Source of the DNA: Bactericera cockerelli
Lineage: Eukaryota; Arthropoda; Insecta; Hemiptera; Triozidae
Reading direction: 5' to 3'
Assembly (NCBI GenBank): GCA_024516035.1
Contig: CM044967.1
Span: forward strand, 13,605,363 to 13,669,362
Length of the DNA stretch: 64,000 nt
Part shown: piece by piece, positions 20,400 to 30,355 of the stretch
Numbering within the stretch: position 1 is the stretch's first letter
Layout of the letters: every line of letters begins with the position of its first letter
Program-made: the position numbers and the translations under genes
Notes under the pieces: model-generated
What the model was told of the DNA's origin: nothing
Database searches by the model: none
The model's input: the letters and a program-made list of their open reading frames with translations, nothing else

Positions 20400-20850
20400 G
20401 CCATCGACGCGAGGCGGTTTTTTTTTAACAAAAAAAAAAGAAGGTAATTGTGTCCCGGAACCGCTTTCGCACTACTTCAGGGCACTTTACCTTTACATCC
20501 ATGCTATTCCGGAAATGGAAAACTCGGTTAAAATATTTTGCTCCAGCCGGGATTCGAACCCGCAACATCTGGGTCAGCAACCTCCGTGGCTCAGTGGTTA
20601 AGACGCTGGGTTAGATCCTCACATTTGGGATTTTTACCACATAATAATATGTCTTGGGCTTACTACTGGAATAATGGAACTTAATAGTCCTGATCGGGCA
20701 GTATAAATAAGGCGATATTATTATTACATTCATGCCATTCCGGAAATGGAAAACTCGGTTAGAATTTTCCACTTCGGTCGGGATTCGAACCCGCAACCTC
20801 CGAGTCAGCAACCTCCGTGGCTCTGTGGTTAAGACGCTGGCTTAGATTTC
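20400..20850. mobile_element. Inverted S5 SINEs with an S3 body between
   Basis: Minus S5 (20400-20575 and 20735-20815: attccggaaatggaaaactc ... gggattcgaacccgcaac) each abuts a plus-strand head (cctccgtggctcagtgg). An S3 body (20620-20735) follows the first. Confidence 0.7.
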
Positions 20851-20868
20851 GATTTTACTCATTCTTAC

Positions 20869-21071
20869 TTTCGTTTTGTGTCCCTTCAAGCAGTGAATCT
20901 CGGTCCCCGTCGCCAGCGTGTACAGGTACATCTGATTGTTGTCACAGGCTATGAGGAGAAACACTGAGTCAGAGCTGACTGACAGCATGGCTATGGGAGA
21001 GGGGAGGGACACGGTGTTGAGGAGGGAGTAGTCATCCAGGGACCAGAGACACACGGACCCGTCTGTGGAGC
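20869..21071 (-). CDS. NWD-like gene, exon 13: WD blades
   Basis: Residues 815-882: GSTDGSVCLWSLDDYS completes the blade begun in exon 12; the next blade ends DNNQMYLYTLATGTEI, and the exon ends CLKGHKTK. Acceptor aacag|GC, donor AAA|gtaaga, phase 0 out. SINE fragments lie directly past the donor. Confidence 0.92.
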
Positions 21072-21119
21072 CTGTTGGGAGGACACACAGAGGAAAGCAT
21101 ATCATGAACAGGGCACTTC

Positions 21120-21440
21120 ACAAGTAAAACAACCGAGCCCAGATCCCGTGCATTGATTGGTGGTCAAAGGGTTAATGGTAATGCATGATTTTTCCTGATT
21201 TATTTGAGTTTTTAAGACCACATTATAATAAGACTCCATGGACTGGTAGTCAAGTGGTTGACACGCTAGTCTGATAATCCAGGTAGCGTAGGGATCCGTT
21301 GGTTCAAATCCCACCGAGTGCATGAATTTTTCCACATTAATTTGAGTTTGTGACCACATAATAATAAGACTCTGAGGGTTAGGTGGTAGAAAATGCTTTG
21401 AACATTAACCTCGCCTGGTGGTTACCTTCCAGCAAAAGAG
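21120..21440 (+). mobile_element. S4 SINE, one near-complete and one partial copy
   Basis: actggtagtcaagtggttga, agtctgataatccagg, ggttcaaatcccaccgagtg, then gactctgagggttaggtgg and a cctcgcctggtggttacct 3' end. Also at 42350, 52265 and 32895 (minus). Confidence 0.78.
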
Positions 21441-21505
21441 TGTTGTTGTTATTATTATTATAAGATTCTGAGGGTTAGAAGGCATGGCCGGTTCTAAATA
21501 CGTAC

Positions 21506-21693
21506 CCGACACGAGCACATCCCCAGGATACGTTATCCGAATGGAGGTGACGGGGCCTCGATGGTGGTCTATCTTGACTAGCACTTCCTTGGTCTGAATG
21601 GAGGTGATGATTATCCTGGAGTCTTCACCTCCGCTGATGAGGAGGGTATTGTTGAGTGCGGGTACTATGCAGGACACAGGGGCAATGTGCTCT
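21506..21693 (-). CDS. NWD-like gene, exon 12: WD blades
   Basis: Residues 752-815: EHIAPVSCIVPALNNTLLIS, GGEDSRIIITSIQTKEV, then the next blade up to GDVLVSG, where the intron splits the Gly codon. Acceptor ttgcag|A, donor TCGG|gtacgt. GH-type and SGGED motifs are present, but the Trp of this blade is replaced (IITS). Confidence 0.92.
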
Positions 21694-21699
21694 CTGCAA

Positions 21700-22335
21700 C
21701 AACAGTCATCATTTTAACTAACGACAAGTTCGGAAAAAAAGGAACAATGCCGACCACAAGAAGGTTTGGGAAAAGTCAAAGTGAAAGGAGATTAAAATCC
21801 ATTTTAGGGAAGTTCACAATTAACATTTTTTTTAAACATTTTTTTTTTTCGTTGGATATTTGGATTTTTTAGATTTTTACAAAGGTTCTTTTCCTAAGTC
21901 AATGATAAAAGCTTCTAAAGATTTAAAAGTTTAAATGTGTAAAAAGCCCTAGTGCAAATAATCAGACTTGATGTCTCAGAAATAATGATTGACTGATAAG
22001 CTTCTACTCGAGCGTTAAAATTTGAATTTTCGTTGCAAACTTGAATTTTTTTTATTGGTCCTTTGATGATGATCGGATCAACCAACATTTAATTCAAAAT
22101 TAATATTCAAACAGCTGATTCTAGTATTTTGTCCGCAGCCATATTTTTGTAAATTTTTCAATTTACCCATCAGACAGAAAAAAAAATCAGACAGTAATAT
22201 TAAATCAAACAACAAATTTAAAACTTGATTTGCTCGATTAGCACTATGCACTGGAATAATCAGTTAATTTCTCCATTAAGATATCTCTAGTTAACACCCC
22301 GATTAGGGTCTAACTATGCACTACCCCAATGATCT
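21700..22335. other. Intron 11: SINE tail scrap, otherwise AT-rich
   Basis: 21745-21795 has gccgaccacaagaaggtttg and gtgaaaggag, a S1-type 3' end. No gene elsewhere. Confidence 0.5.
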
Positions 22336-22340
22336 CTTAC

Positions 22341-22470
22341 TTGATTCTCAGTTTGATCTCGTAGGTGTTCATATCCCAGATAATTATGGAAGTGTCATCG
22401 GACCCAGATATCAGGAAGTAGTCGGCTGGACATTTGGAGACATATATACACAGAATCTTGCCACTGTGAC
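22341..22470 (-). CDS. NWD-like gene, exon 11: WD blade (no ATG in frame)
   Basis: Residues 709-752. It starts GHSGKILCIYVSKCPADYF and holds a canonical blade end, SGSDDTSIIIWDMNTYE. The exon contains no in-frame upstream Met and is easy to miss; it is supported by acceptor cctcag|GT, donor AA|gtaaga and exact phase agreement with both neighbours (1 in, 2 out). Confidence 0.91.
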
Positions 22471-22518
22471 CTGAGGGTGAAACAGTGAGAAATTATCAAA
22501 TAGTGGATGGGACATTAT

Positions 22519-22676
22519 CACTATCATAGGGTGGCGTCATCGTGTACGATGGTAGCCACACAGTGGATTAATGACTCAGCACTTCTACCACTGTCTTTAC
22601 AAGGAGGCTAATAATTGACAAGGGCCCCTAGAAACAAGACAATGCTGGTCTACTCCCTGTTTATAGTAGCCCAGCT
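22519..22676 (-). mobile_element. R1 composite retroposon, copy 3 (one VNTR unit), 10-bp TSD
   Basis: GGGACATTAT at 22509-22518 and 22677-22686. Same middle and gatgacgccaccctatgat end as copies 1 and 2, with a single 38-bp unit. Confidence 0.86.
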
Positions 22677-22834
22677 GGGACATTATGAAGTATTTTAATT
22701 TTTGTACACAGTATTTGCGTGTAGTTTATTTTGTATGGTGTCCCATTAGCAGTATTGGCCAACTATTTAAATATAAGCTACTAGTAGATACTCCACTGAC
22801 CTCAGTAGTTCGGTTGGACATTAAAGAGATGCGA

Positions 22835-23008
22835 TAATAGCCATGTCAGGCCAAAAGACAGTAACACAAATCTTTGGCGACCATAACAGGTCATAAAATC
22901 TAGAAGCAGGAGGCAGGAGTGCTAGAACCAACCAACCAAACATGTGGAACAGATTGCTTAGTGCCGATCCTCAGTAGGTTTGGGAAAAGGCCAAGTGAAA
23001 GAAGAAGA
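22835..23008 (+). mobile_element. SINE 3' body/tail (S1-type end)
   Basis: gtcaggccaaaagacagtaa ... gagtgctagaaccaaccaac ... aaaaggccaagtgaaagaag; recurs at 59280-59525. Confidence 0.6.
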
Positions 23009-23011
23009 AAT

Positions 23012-23209
23012 CACTATGGGTTGGGTGGAAGAGATTGCCATAGGCAATAACACCGCCCTTTAGTTAGGACATAATTATCTATATATTTTTTTTCCTGTTT
23101 ATATTATTAATATTGTCAATTTTTACTTTTAATTTTTACATTATTTGTCTGTATATATGTTCTACTAATAAAGAGTTTCTAAATAAAAATAAATAAATAA
23201 ATAAAAAAT
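23012..23209 (+). mobile_element. LINE-A 3' end, tail at the exon 10 donor
   Basis: gggttgggtggaagagattg to aaagagtttctaaat and (AAAT)n, ending about six bases from the donor gtgagc of exon 10. Antisense to the gene. Confidence 0.8.
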
Positions 23210-23215
23210 GCTCAC

Positions 23216-23347
23216 CTTTAAACGTGTGCACCAGAGAGTTGGCCATGATGCGCCACATCTGTGGGTCACCCTCGTGAGGAACAACAATAACATGCTGTCC
23301 GGAGGGCGTGGCTTCGATGAGATTAATCTGAGCGCCCACGTTGAGAC
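23216..23347 (-). CDS. NWD-like gene, exon 10: first propeller strand region
   Basis: Residues 665-709: NVGAQINLIEATPSGQHVIV and VPHEGDPQMWRIMANSLVHT, a first divergent WD-type blade ending FK|G. Acceptor tttcag|GT, donor AAAG|gtgagc, phase 1-1. The tail of a LINE-A copy lies within about six bases of the donor. Confidence 0.91.
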
Positions 23348-23369
23348 CTGAAATAATAATAATAATAAT

Positions 23370-23850
23370 AGAGCCTGGGTAAACTGGACTTGTGTAAGCA
23401 GAAAACCTTTATAAACTGGAAAAAAACTCGTGGTCTTTATAGAGATTTCTTGCTCAAAAAAATATTTTATAAGCAGGAAACGTCAAGTATCTTATAAGGG
23501 CAAAGTTTTATAAGTAAAGCTATTAAGCCCAGAAAAATGAAAGAAAAGTGCAGAAAAATGATGAAAGAACCGATCTCTGCAGCTCTGTCGTTTATAAGTC
23601 AGTCAAAACAGACAAGTATATTGTATTTTAATTTGAGCATGGTTTGTTTTTACATACATATATGTCCTTTTATTAAATAATTTAATAATAAAAAAGTGAG
23701 AAGTTCTGGTAGACGTACAAGTACAGTAGAGCCTGGGTAAACAGGACTTGTGTAAGCAGAAAACCTTTATACACTGAAAAACTCGTGGTCTTTATAGAGA
23801 TTTCTTGCTTAAAAAATATTTTACAAGCAGTAAACCTCTAGTATCTTCCC
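23370..23850. mobile_element. Two related MITE fragments
   Basis: agagcctgggtaaactggac and ttgtgtaagcagaaaaccttt occur at about 23370 and 23727, both followed by ggtctttatagagatttctt. Confidence 0.6.
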
Positions 23851-23894
23851 AATTTTTAATGGACCATAACAAGACCTAATTGATTAGAAAAATT

Positions 23895-24085
23895 GTATAT
23901 TCCTGTAAATTGTTGGCATAATGGGACTACCTGTCTTGCGCTGACAGTCTAAATAAAACACTACTTATACTTATTCCCTACATTCTCACTCTCATTGTTT
24001 TATAAGCTATAGATATAACGTATTTTTGAAATGTAAGTTGATTGTAAATAATGTGTTAAACGTTACAATAAAAATAAATTGACTT
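23895..24085 (+). mobile_element. LINE-B 3' end
   Basis: ttggcataatgggactacct and gtcttgcgctgacagtctaa, ending caataaaaataaattgac; the same block is seen at 16510 and 33085. Confidence 0.55.
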
Positions 24086-24939
24086 GAATAAGCAGATATT
24101 GCTGGTCCCGTGAGTTACTGTTTTAACCCTTGACTTCAAATCTGATAGAGATGAATAGAAATGTCATGAAGCGGGAATAGATTCAATTTACTCGTGAAAC
24201 TCAATTTTTTTTATATAGGAAACCTTTTTGGTAGAAATAGAAAGGGAGTTAATTTAGAGTTTGTTTTACCAGACGTACATTCTCGCGATTTTCCCTACAC
24301 GGAGATGGAAAATAAAGCCAGGTATCATGGGAAAATTCTCACTCCCTGCGGATTTTCAAGTGATAATTCACCTCTTTCCCCCTGAATGTGTGGAAAAGAG
24401 GAATTTAGACACTTTTCGTTTGATATTTTTCCTCTTTTTTGTGTGTTGGTTTCCATTGTAAAATTTAGTGTTTCATACATACCCCCGTTTTTGTGCTCTT
24501 TGACATATTTCAAAAACAATGGAATCGTGAAAAAACCTTTTGTATTCTGCTGTTTGATGTCCCCCGTACTTTTCGTATTGTTCTAAATGTACATAGAAAA
24601 TTGACAATGGTTTTTTCGCAGTAATAAATGCAACTTTATCTACCTCAATTTTTTTACTTCGAAAAAAGTGACCGATTGTTTTAATTTCTGTAGTCAACCT
24701 ATGCCCTATCCCTATTGGCAATAAAAATAAAATGCTGTGAACGTTGCGCGACCTTGATTATCCTCCCAAACTTGGTCAATATTCAAGCAAGTATGTACCA
24801 ACTTTTCTTGGGTCCTAATCATCTTTAGTTTTCTTTACAAATGCTTTATTTATACTCCCAGTGTAGGATTACCTAGTTTTTTTTTGTTAGTAATTTAGAC
24901 AAAGCCTCGGTTATAGGTTGAATTGTATATAATTAACCG
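24086..24939. other. Unclassified intron 9 DNA
   Basis: No repeat or exon was recognised. Short open frames on both strands overlap each other and show no splice-site support. Confidence 0.5.
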
Positions 24940-25130
24940 TTAAAATTTAACCGTCCTTGTGAAAAATATCCTTCACATGACGCTTAACTTCGCCCCGGAC
25001 TACAAAACAATTGTAAATAAAAATTAATAATGTCCTATATTTTTTTAAGTTTTTGTTTTTAATTTATTGTTATTAACTTATTGCTGATTGATTAAAAAAG
25101 AATTAAGTGTAAATAAATAAAAATGCTACC
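24940..25130 (+). mobile_element. LINE-C 3' end
   Basis: ttcgccccggactacaaaac then aagtgtaaataaataaaaatg; the same as 33150 and reversed 44180. Confidence 0.65.
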
Positions 25131-25179
25131 AGTTGATAGATTCAAAATAGTGTCCTTTGTTTCATGACCAAAAAACAAA

Positions 25180-25265
25180 ACAAAAAGCTGTGAAACTCTC
25201 AACAAAAAGCTTTGAAACCCTCAACAAAAAGCTGTGAAACTCTCAACAAAAGCTGTGAAACCCTC
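25180..25265. repeat. 23-bp tandem repeat, four units
   Basis: caacaaaaagctgtgaaactc-type units, directly after the exon 9 donor. Confidence 0.85.
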
Positions 25266-25293
25266 ATTCTCTAATGAAAAAAAAACAACTTAC

Positions 25294-25416
25294 TCTTAAT
25301 CTGCATGGGTAGTGGCGGCTGTAGCCAACTGTTGAGGGGCACAAGCAAGGGATCTATGTAGCCATCACACCATGCCATCGCCGCCAGAACCATGCGGCTC
25401 ATCAGTGGGGAGCTGT
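25294..25416 (-). CDS. NWD-like gene, exon 9
   Basis: Residues 624-665: SSPLMSRMVLAAMAWCDGY and VPLNSWLQPPLPMQIK, the linker into the propellers. Acceptor ttccag|AC, donor A|gtaagt, phase 1-1. Four copies of a 23-bp repeat sit in the intron just after the donor. Confidence 0.91.
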
Positions 25417-25448
25417 CTGGAATTACAAGTGGAAATGAAATTAACTCT

Positions 25449-25509
25449 TTTTTTTTTAATTTTTTGGCATTGGTTATTCTCCTTATCATGGGAATTTGCT
25501 ATACAGCCA
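25449..25509 (-). mobile_element. M1 ultra-short retroposon (61 bp), 12-bp TSD
   Basis: GAAATTAACTCT at 25437-25448 and 25510-25521. Minus strand: ctggctgtatagcaaattcc, catgataaggagaataacca, atgcc then A-rich tail. Confidence 0.86.
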
Positions 25510-25624
25510 GAAATTAACTCTATTCGGATTCAAAACACAATTCATTACTATAGAATTATTACTGGTAGAATGTAGAATATCGTGTATTGAAAATTGTTTC
25601 TTTCATAAATCATACATAATAATA

Positions 25625-25855
25625 TTAACACAGTAGTCACTGTGGCAGAGTGAGTTAGCGCGCTAGGCATTGCAAACATGGTGACCTGTGTTCGATCCCC
25701 AGCGGGTCAGGATTTTTTCTGCTCTGTACTTGGATGTTCGGGGTCCACTCATACCTCGTGAGGAAATATGAGTAGCTCGTTGATGTGAAGCAGCGACCAG
25801 TGGCACAATCATAGGCAAAAAAAACACTGCCAATTATGGACACAATACTTCCTCG
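25625..25855 (+). mobile_element. S6 SINE
   Basis: Head tcactgtggcagagtgagtt, box B GTTCGATCCC, body ctgctctgtacttggatgtt and tcgttgatgtgaagcagcga. One copy only in this window, so family status is inferred from the head. Confidence 0.65.
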
Positions 25856-25859
25856 TGAT

Positions 25860-27117
25860 TGTTTCACATTGTGTACACGTGCGAATTTTGAGTTTTTATA
25901 CTAAATTACTTGTATCTGATTTTCTTCAAATTTGTTATATATGGTAGAAAACCGTTTTTTCTACATTTTAGATTCTACAAAAAATTCTGTATCGGCAAGT
26001 CGTGGTTCTTATTTTTTGACTTTATTGTCCAAAATTTCGGATTTTCTTAAATATCAGAGTCAAATTATAATTAATTAAAAAGAAAATATAAAAAGCCTGT
26101 GTAAAACAATAATATGCATATACATACAAAATTTCATCAAAATCGAGTGTACCGTTCATGAGATATAAGCATTTAAGTAAAAAGTTAGTGGTCAGGCGCA
26201 TGGTCTCTTTCACCCAGAGCCGCTAGTACGAATTCGATGAATTTAAAATGGGATCATCTACAGAATGTCTCCTAGATGTGTACAAAATTTCATCAAAATC
26301 CGTCGAGTAGTTTCCGAGATTTGCGCGTTACAAGGAATCGTTTTAACAGACCGACAGACCGACACAAAACCAAATTTGCTCAGGAGGTTATGAAACGTCC
26401 AGAAATATGAAAAAAATTGAAATCGGAGCAAAAAAATATTTTTTTTTACAAAAACGAACACAATACTTCCGATTTCTAATATTAGAAATTTCTCGGAAGT
26501 AAAATATACAAGATATTGTAAATTAAAGTGGTAAAGTCCTATAATTCTGCGCTACCCACTAAAATTGTGACATAATAACACATAGAAAAAGCATTATTAT
26601 ATTATTATTATTATTATTAATAAAACAAATCTTGTTGCACTTTTGGTAGAGCTACACATCAATTATTTCAAGTAAATAAGTTAAAAAGTATTATTAATTT
26701 TCTAAAATTAATAATATTAAGTTATGTCTACATACTTTTTAAAATGAGTGTAGTAGGTACAACATACTTGCAAAGCAACTTACTTACACTTTCATTAATA
26801 AATTAGTGTGAACATCACACGACTTTAAATTACCTAAAATTTAGCATTTTTTTGTTAAAAAAATTAACAAAAATTACCCCTTATTATTCAAAAATGTCGG
26901 AAATTAATACTCAAAGTATTTAAATACGTTTATATGTACAGTATTTTTCTTTATAACGTCATTCAGATTAAACTTGTCATTCAATCTTGCAAGTAGCCCA
27001 CTTCTCTTAGAAGCCCTTCAAAGCTTAGGAGAAGTACCTTTGCATAAATGTTTCTTTATAAAGAAAATAAATAAATAAACTATTTAAAAAAAAAAAACAA
27101 CCTGAAACAGCCTACTG
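25860..27117. other. Intron 8: coding-like relic repeat, then AT-rich DNA
   Basis: 26220-26470 contains caaaatttcatcaaaatccg and gagtagtttccgagatttg, a motif of widespread insect repeats, and acagaccgacagaccgac. 26500-27117 is AT-rich with no gene. The left TSD copy of LINE-A ends at 27125. Confidence 0.45.
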
Positions 27118-27125
27118 TACTATCT

Positions 27126-27314
27126 TATTTTTTTATTTGCAGTTTATTAGGTAATAGGACATATAATATACAATACAAATAATTACAAATGAAAATACAA
27201 TATACAATATAATAGAAGAAAAAAATAAAGAAAAAATAAATAAATATATACATAATATAAGTCCTAACTAAAGGGCGGGGTTATTGCCTTAGGCAATCTC
27301 TTCCACCCAACCCT
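27126..27314 (-). mobile_element. LINE-A 3' end (189 bp), 8-bp TSD
   Basis: TACTATCT at 27118-27125 and 27315-27322. 5'-truncated, sense to the gene, starting 15 nt after the exon 8 donor. Confidence 0.86.
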
Positions 27315-27329
27315 TACTATCTATCCTAC

Positions 27330-27563
27330 CCTGTATTTTCCTGAGCCAGCAAATGATCTGTGTGCCGAGCTGCAGGGTATCCCGGGTGAGCACATCGCTG
27401 GCTTTCCGTATCGTGTAGTAGATGAGTTCCACATCCCTGTCCAGAATATAGCACCGCGCATGCTCCAGGATAGACCGCAGGTAGGACACAGAAATGGTGC
27501 GGACGGCAGCTAGGAGGAAGTCGAAATTGCACAGCGTGACTTCTTTCAGCAGCTTGTAATCGC
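27330..27563 (-). CDS. NWD-like gene, exon 8
   Basis: Residues 546-624: helical, from DYKLLKEVTLCNFDFLLAAV through ARCYILDRDVELIYYTIRKA to TQIICWLRKIQ. The donor is AGG|gtagga rather than one base earlier, because exon 9 needs a single G to complete Asp624. Acceptor tttcag|GC. A LINE-A copy starts 15 nt after the donor in sense orientation, and a 200-bp perfect-type palindrome ends 21 nt before the acceptor. Confidence 0.92.
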
Positions 27564-27584
27564 CTGAAATCGAGAAAGATAGAG

Positions 27585-27792
27585 TTAAGTCGGGTTCTAC
27601 GAAAAACACCTATCCTAAAAAACACCTGAAAACACGAAAAAAGTTAGTTCCAAAGGATTCGTCAAGATAGCGCCAGTAGAGTTTAAAGCAAAACTCTACT
27701 GGCGCTATCTTGACGAATCCTTTGGAACTAACGTTTTTCGTGTTTTTCAGGTGTTTTTTAGGTTAGGTGTTTTTCGTAGAACCCGACCTTAA
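27585..27792. repeat. 200-bp palindrome next to the exon 8 acceptor
   Basis: Arms of about 100 bp (27585-27684, 27691-27792) with a 6-nt centre; e.g. ggattcgtcaagatagcgcc mirrors ggcgctatcttgacgaatcc. Only a few mismatches, at the outer parts. Confidence 0.95.
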
Positions 27793-28590
27793 TGTACCGA
27801 CCTCAGTAGTTAATGTACCGACCTCAGTAAGTTATCATATTGTGTTAATCACTTTCGTGATATCACAACTACTCAAACTCGCTTTACTAAAATCTACGAT
27901 GAAACCGGGACTTGAACCACCGACCTCCAGGTTACAAGTCCGCCGCCTTATCGATCAAGCTACTGAGGTTGGTTACCGGTTACCGACCTCAGTAGTTAAT
28001 GTACCGACCTCAGTAGTTAATGTACTCGTACCGACCTCGGTAGTTAATGTATCAACCTCAGTAGTTAATGTACCTACAGACCTCAGTAGTCAATGTACCG
28101 ACCTCAGTAGTTAATGTACAGACTTCAGTAGTTAATGTACCGACCTCAGTAGTTAATGTACCGACCTCAGTAGTTAATGTACTCGTACCGACCTCGGTAG
28201 TTAATGTATCAACCTCAGTAGTTAATGTACCTACAGACCTCAGTAGTCAATGTACCGACCTCAGTAGTTAATGTACAGACTTCAGTAGTTAATGTACCGA
28301 CCTCAGTAGTTAATGTACCGACCTCAGTAGTTAATGTACCGACCTCAATAGTTAATGTAACGACCTCACTACCTCAGTACTTAATGTACCGACCTCAGTA
28401 GTTAATGTACCGACCTCAGTAGTTAATGTACCGACCTGAGTAGTTAATGTACCGACCTCAGTAGTTAATGTACCGACCTCAGTAGTTGATGTACCGACCT
28501 CGGTAGTTAATGTACCGACCTTAGTAGTTAATGTACCGACCTCAGTAGTTAATGTATCGACCTCAGTAGTTAATGTACCGACCTCAGTAG
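27780..28590. repeat. 21-bp satellite built from the S2 SINE head
   Basis: Units of the type taccgacctcagtagttaatg, about thirty, with local 11-bp variants (actcgtaccg). It is interrupted by a reversed S2 SINE (27826-27976) and runs directly into a plus S2 head at 28578 (accgacctcagtagcttgat). Confidence 0.92.
27826..27976 (-). mobile_element. S2 SINE
   Basis: Minus: cctcagtagcttgatcgata, aggcggcggacttgtaacct, ggaggtcggtggttcaagtc (box B), then gagtagttgtgatatcacga. Confidence 0.85.
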
Positions 28591-28700
28591 CTTGATCGAT
28601 AAAGCGGCGGACTCGTAATCTGCAGGTTGGTGGTTCAAGTTAAGCAAATATGTATTTTTTTTTTTAACAAATTAACGGGCATAGCCCATGTTCATGTATT
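28578..28700 (+). mobile_element. S2 SINE head
   Basis: cttgatcgataaagcggcgg ... ggttggtggttcaagttaag; the body is degraded. Confidence 0.7.
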
Positions 28701-28849
28701 AGGTAAAACGAGTTTGAGTATTTGTGATATCACGATTGGAATAAACAAAAATACGATAAAAAAATTTAGCCATGAAGGTAATGAAGTTTTAATTTCTATT
28801 TATTAATTTAAAATAATTATTATTTCATTGAAATTTTCTGCTTCTAATT

Positions 28850-29033
28850 TTCGGCACTCTATGAATCCAGAGGTTCCAGAGGTCGTGGGTTTGAAACCCA
28901 TTCGGGACTGCCGGGACATGACAAGATAGATATCCTCCAATTTTGGGATTTTTACCACATAATAATATGTCTTTGGGCTTACTGCTGGAATAATGGGACT
29001 TTAATAGTCCTTATCGGGCAGTATAAATAAGGC

Positions 29034-29108
<75 letters not shown>

Positions 29109-29110
29109 TT
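28850..29110 (+). mobile_element. S3 SINE with (ATT)n tail
   Basis: Truncated head, then gccgggacatgacaagat, tttgggatttttaccacat, ggcttactgctggaataatg, gggcagtataaataaggcg and ATT repeats to 29107. Confidence 0.82.
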
Positions 29111-29127
29111 TATAATTTGGCTCTATA

Positions 29128-29205
29128 GGTGATTCGGTCCTGATTTGTTTGTGTGTACTTTGGTTACCTGCTTTCAGCAGATGTATCCAGGCTTCCTCCT
29201 AGGTA
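29128..29205 (-). pseudogene. Duplicate of the exon 7 3' end and splice donor
   Basis: tactttggttacctgctttc and agcagatgtatccaggc occur at 29156 and again at 29228 (offset 72 bp); the second is the real exon end. The decoy donor is identical (GCAG|gtaacc). Confidence 0.92.
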
Positions 29206-29239
29206 ATTCGGTCCTAATATGTTTGTGTACTTTGGTTAC

Positions 29240-29383
29240 CTGCTTTCAGCAGATGTATCCAGGCCTCCTCCACATGTCTCAGTGTGTACGTCACATCTGT
29301 CGTGTGAAGCAACTCGGAATGAAAAGGCGTCTTGCTGCAGTCACTCTCGAATTTGTCCGTCTCCTCTCGTTTCTCAGAGCTTT
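29240..29383 (-). CDS. NWD-like gene, exon 7
   Basis: Residues 498-546: a charged linker (SSEKREETDKFESD) followed by PFHSELLHTTDVTYTLRHV and EEAWIHLLKAG. Acceptor tcacag|AA, donor GCAG|gtaacc, phase 1-1. The donor and the last 30 or so exon bases are present a second time 72 bp downstream in the intron (29128-29205). Confidence 0.91.
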
Positions 29384-30164
29384 CTGTGAAATAATACGTT
29401 GAGAATGAGTTATTTTGTGGTCAGAATCATGGTAAATTTTTTAACCATTTATTCTAATAAGAGAATGAACAACTATTAAGCCCAGAAATGGTTAATTTTG
29501 ATAAAATTGACTAAATCTTTTTCATTTCAAATTTATTATTACAAAAAGAAATTAAAGCTAATTTTATGAAATTGACTAAATCTTTTTCATTGGAAATTTG
29601 TGTATATTATACAAAAACGAATTCAAAGTAATTTTATGAAAATTTGATTCAAGGCAATAAAAATAATTTAACTTTTAATTTCAATCATACTGATTTATAA
29701 ATACATAGTTAAAATGTCCAAATTGTCAAAATATAAATTGTCAAAGAAGTGGTCAAAAATTATGCATAGCTCTTGGCGAGGAAGAAGGCGGTTAAAACCA
29801 GAGAAGCTTGCTTATAAGGGAGGCGGCATAAAAGAATAAAATTAAATCTTTTGTCGACAGGAAATTTCTTGTAATAGGCTTTTAGGAAAAGCAAAGAGCG
29901 TCGATCATCAACAGAATCTCAAAGGAACAAACTCTACCTTCTCGTGTCACGAGTTGACCTTGACAATGCGCATGTCCCAGCAGCCAATAAATGTATTAGG
30001 AGTAAGTTTTCTAGGAGGTAAATTATAACAAAGGGAAAACTTCCAAATTTTACTTGTTCATACCAGTACATATCTAATATACTGTAGGTATAATAACTAA
30101 TAATTATGAATATACATACTTTCAATAGTATGTACTGATTAGTACATACTATTGAAATCATCTG
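29384..30164. other. Intron 6, first part: AT-rich, unclassified
   Basis: attttatgaaattgactaaatc-type segment repeated twice near 29510-29640; no gene recognised. Confidence 0.5.
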
Positions 30165-30355
30165 CCCCGGTAGCTCAGTCGTAAAGGTGTCTGACTAGTA
30201 ATCTAGAGGTCGCGGGTTCAAAACCCAATCTGGATATGGCAAGTTATACTCACATTTGTTATTTTGACCACATAATAATAAGTCTTGGGCTTACTGCTGG
30301 AATAATGGGACCTCATAAGTCCTATTCGGGCAGTATATAAATCAGGCGATTATTA
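30165..30355 (+). mobile_element. S3 SINE
   Basis: TGCCCCGGTAGCTCAGTCG, box B GGTTCAAAACCC, atggcaagttatactc, body and gggcagtatataaatcagg. Confidence 0.83.

Noticed and set aside
24194..24721. Overlapping short frames in intron 9
   Set aside because: Open on both strands, no motif, no splice sites, and inside an intron whose flanking exons join in phase.
27780..28590. CRISPR-like regular repeat
   Set aside because: Direct head-to-tail 21-bp satellite without unique spacers, in a eukaryotic intron.
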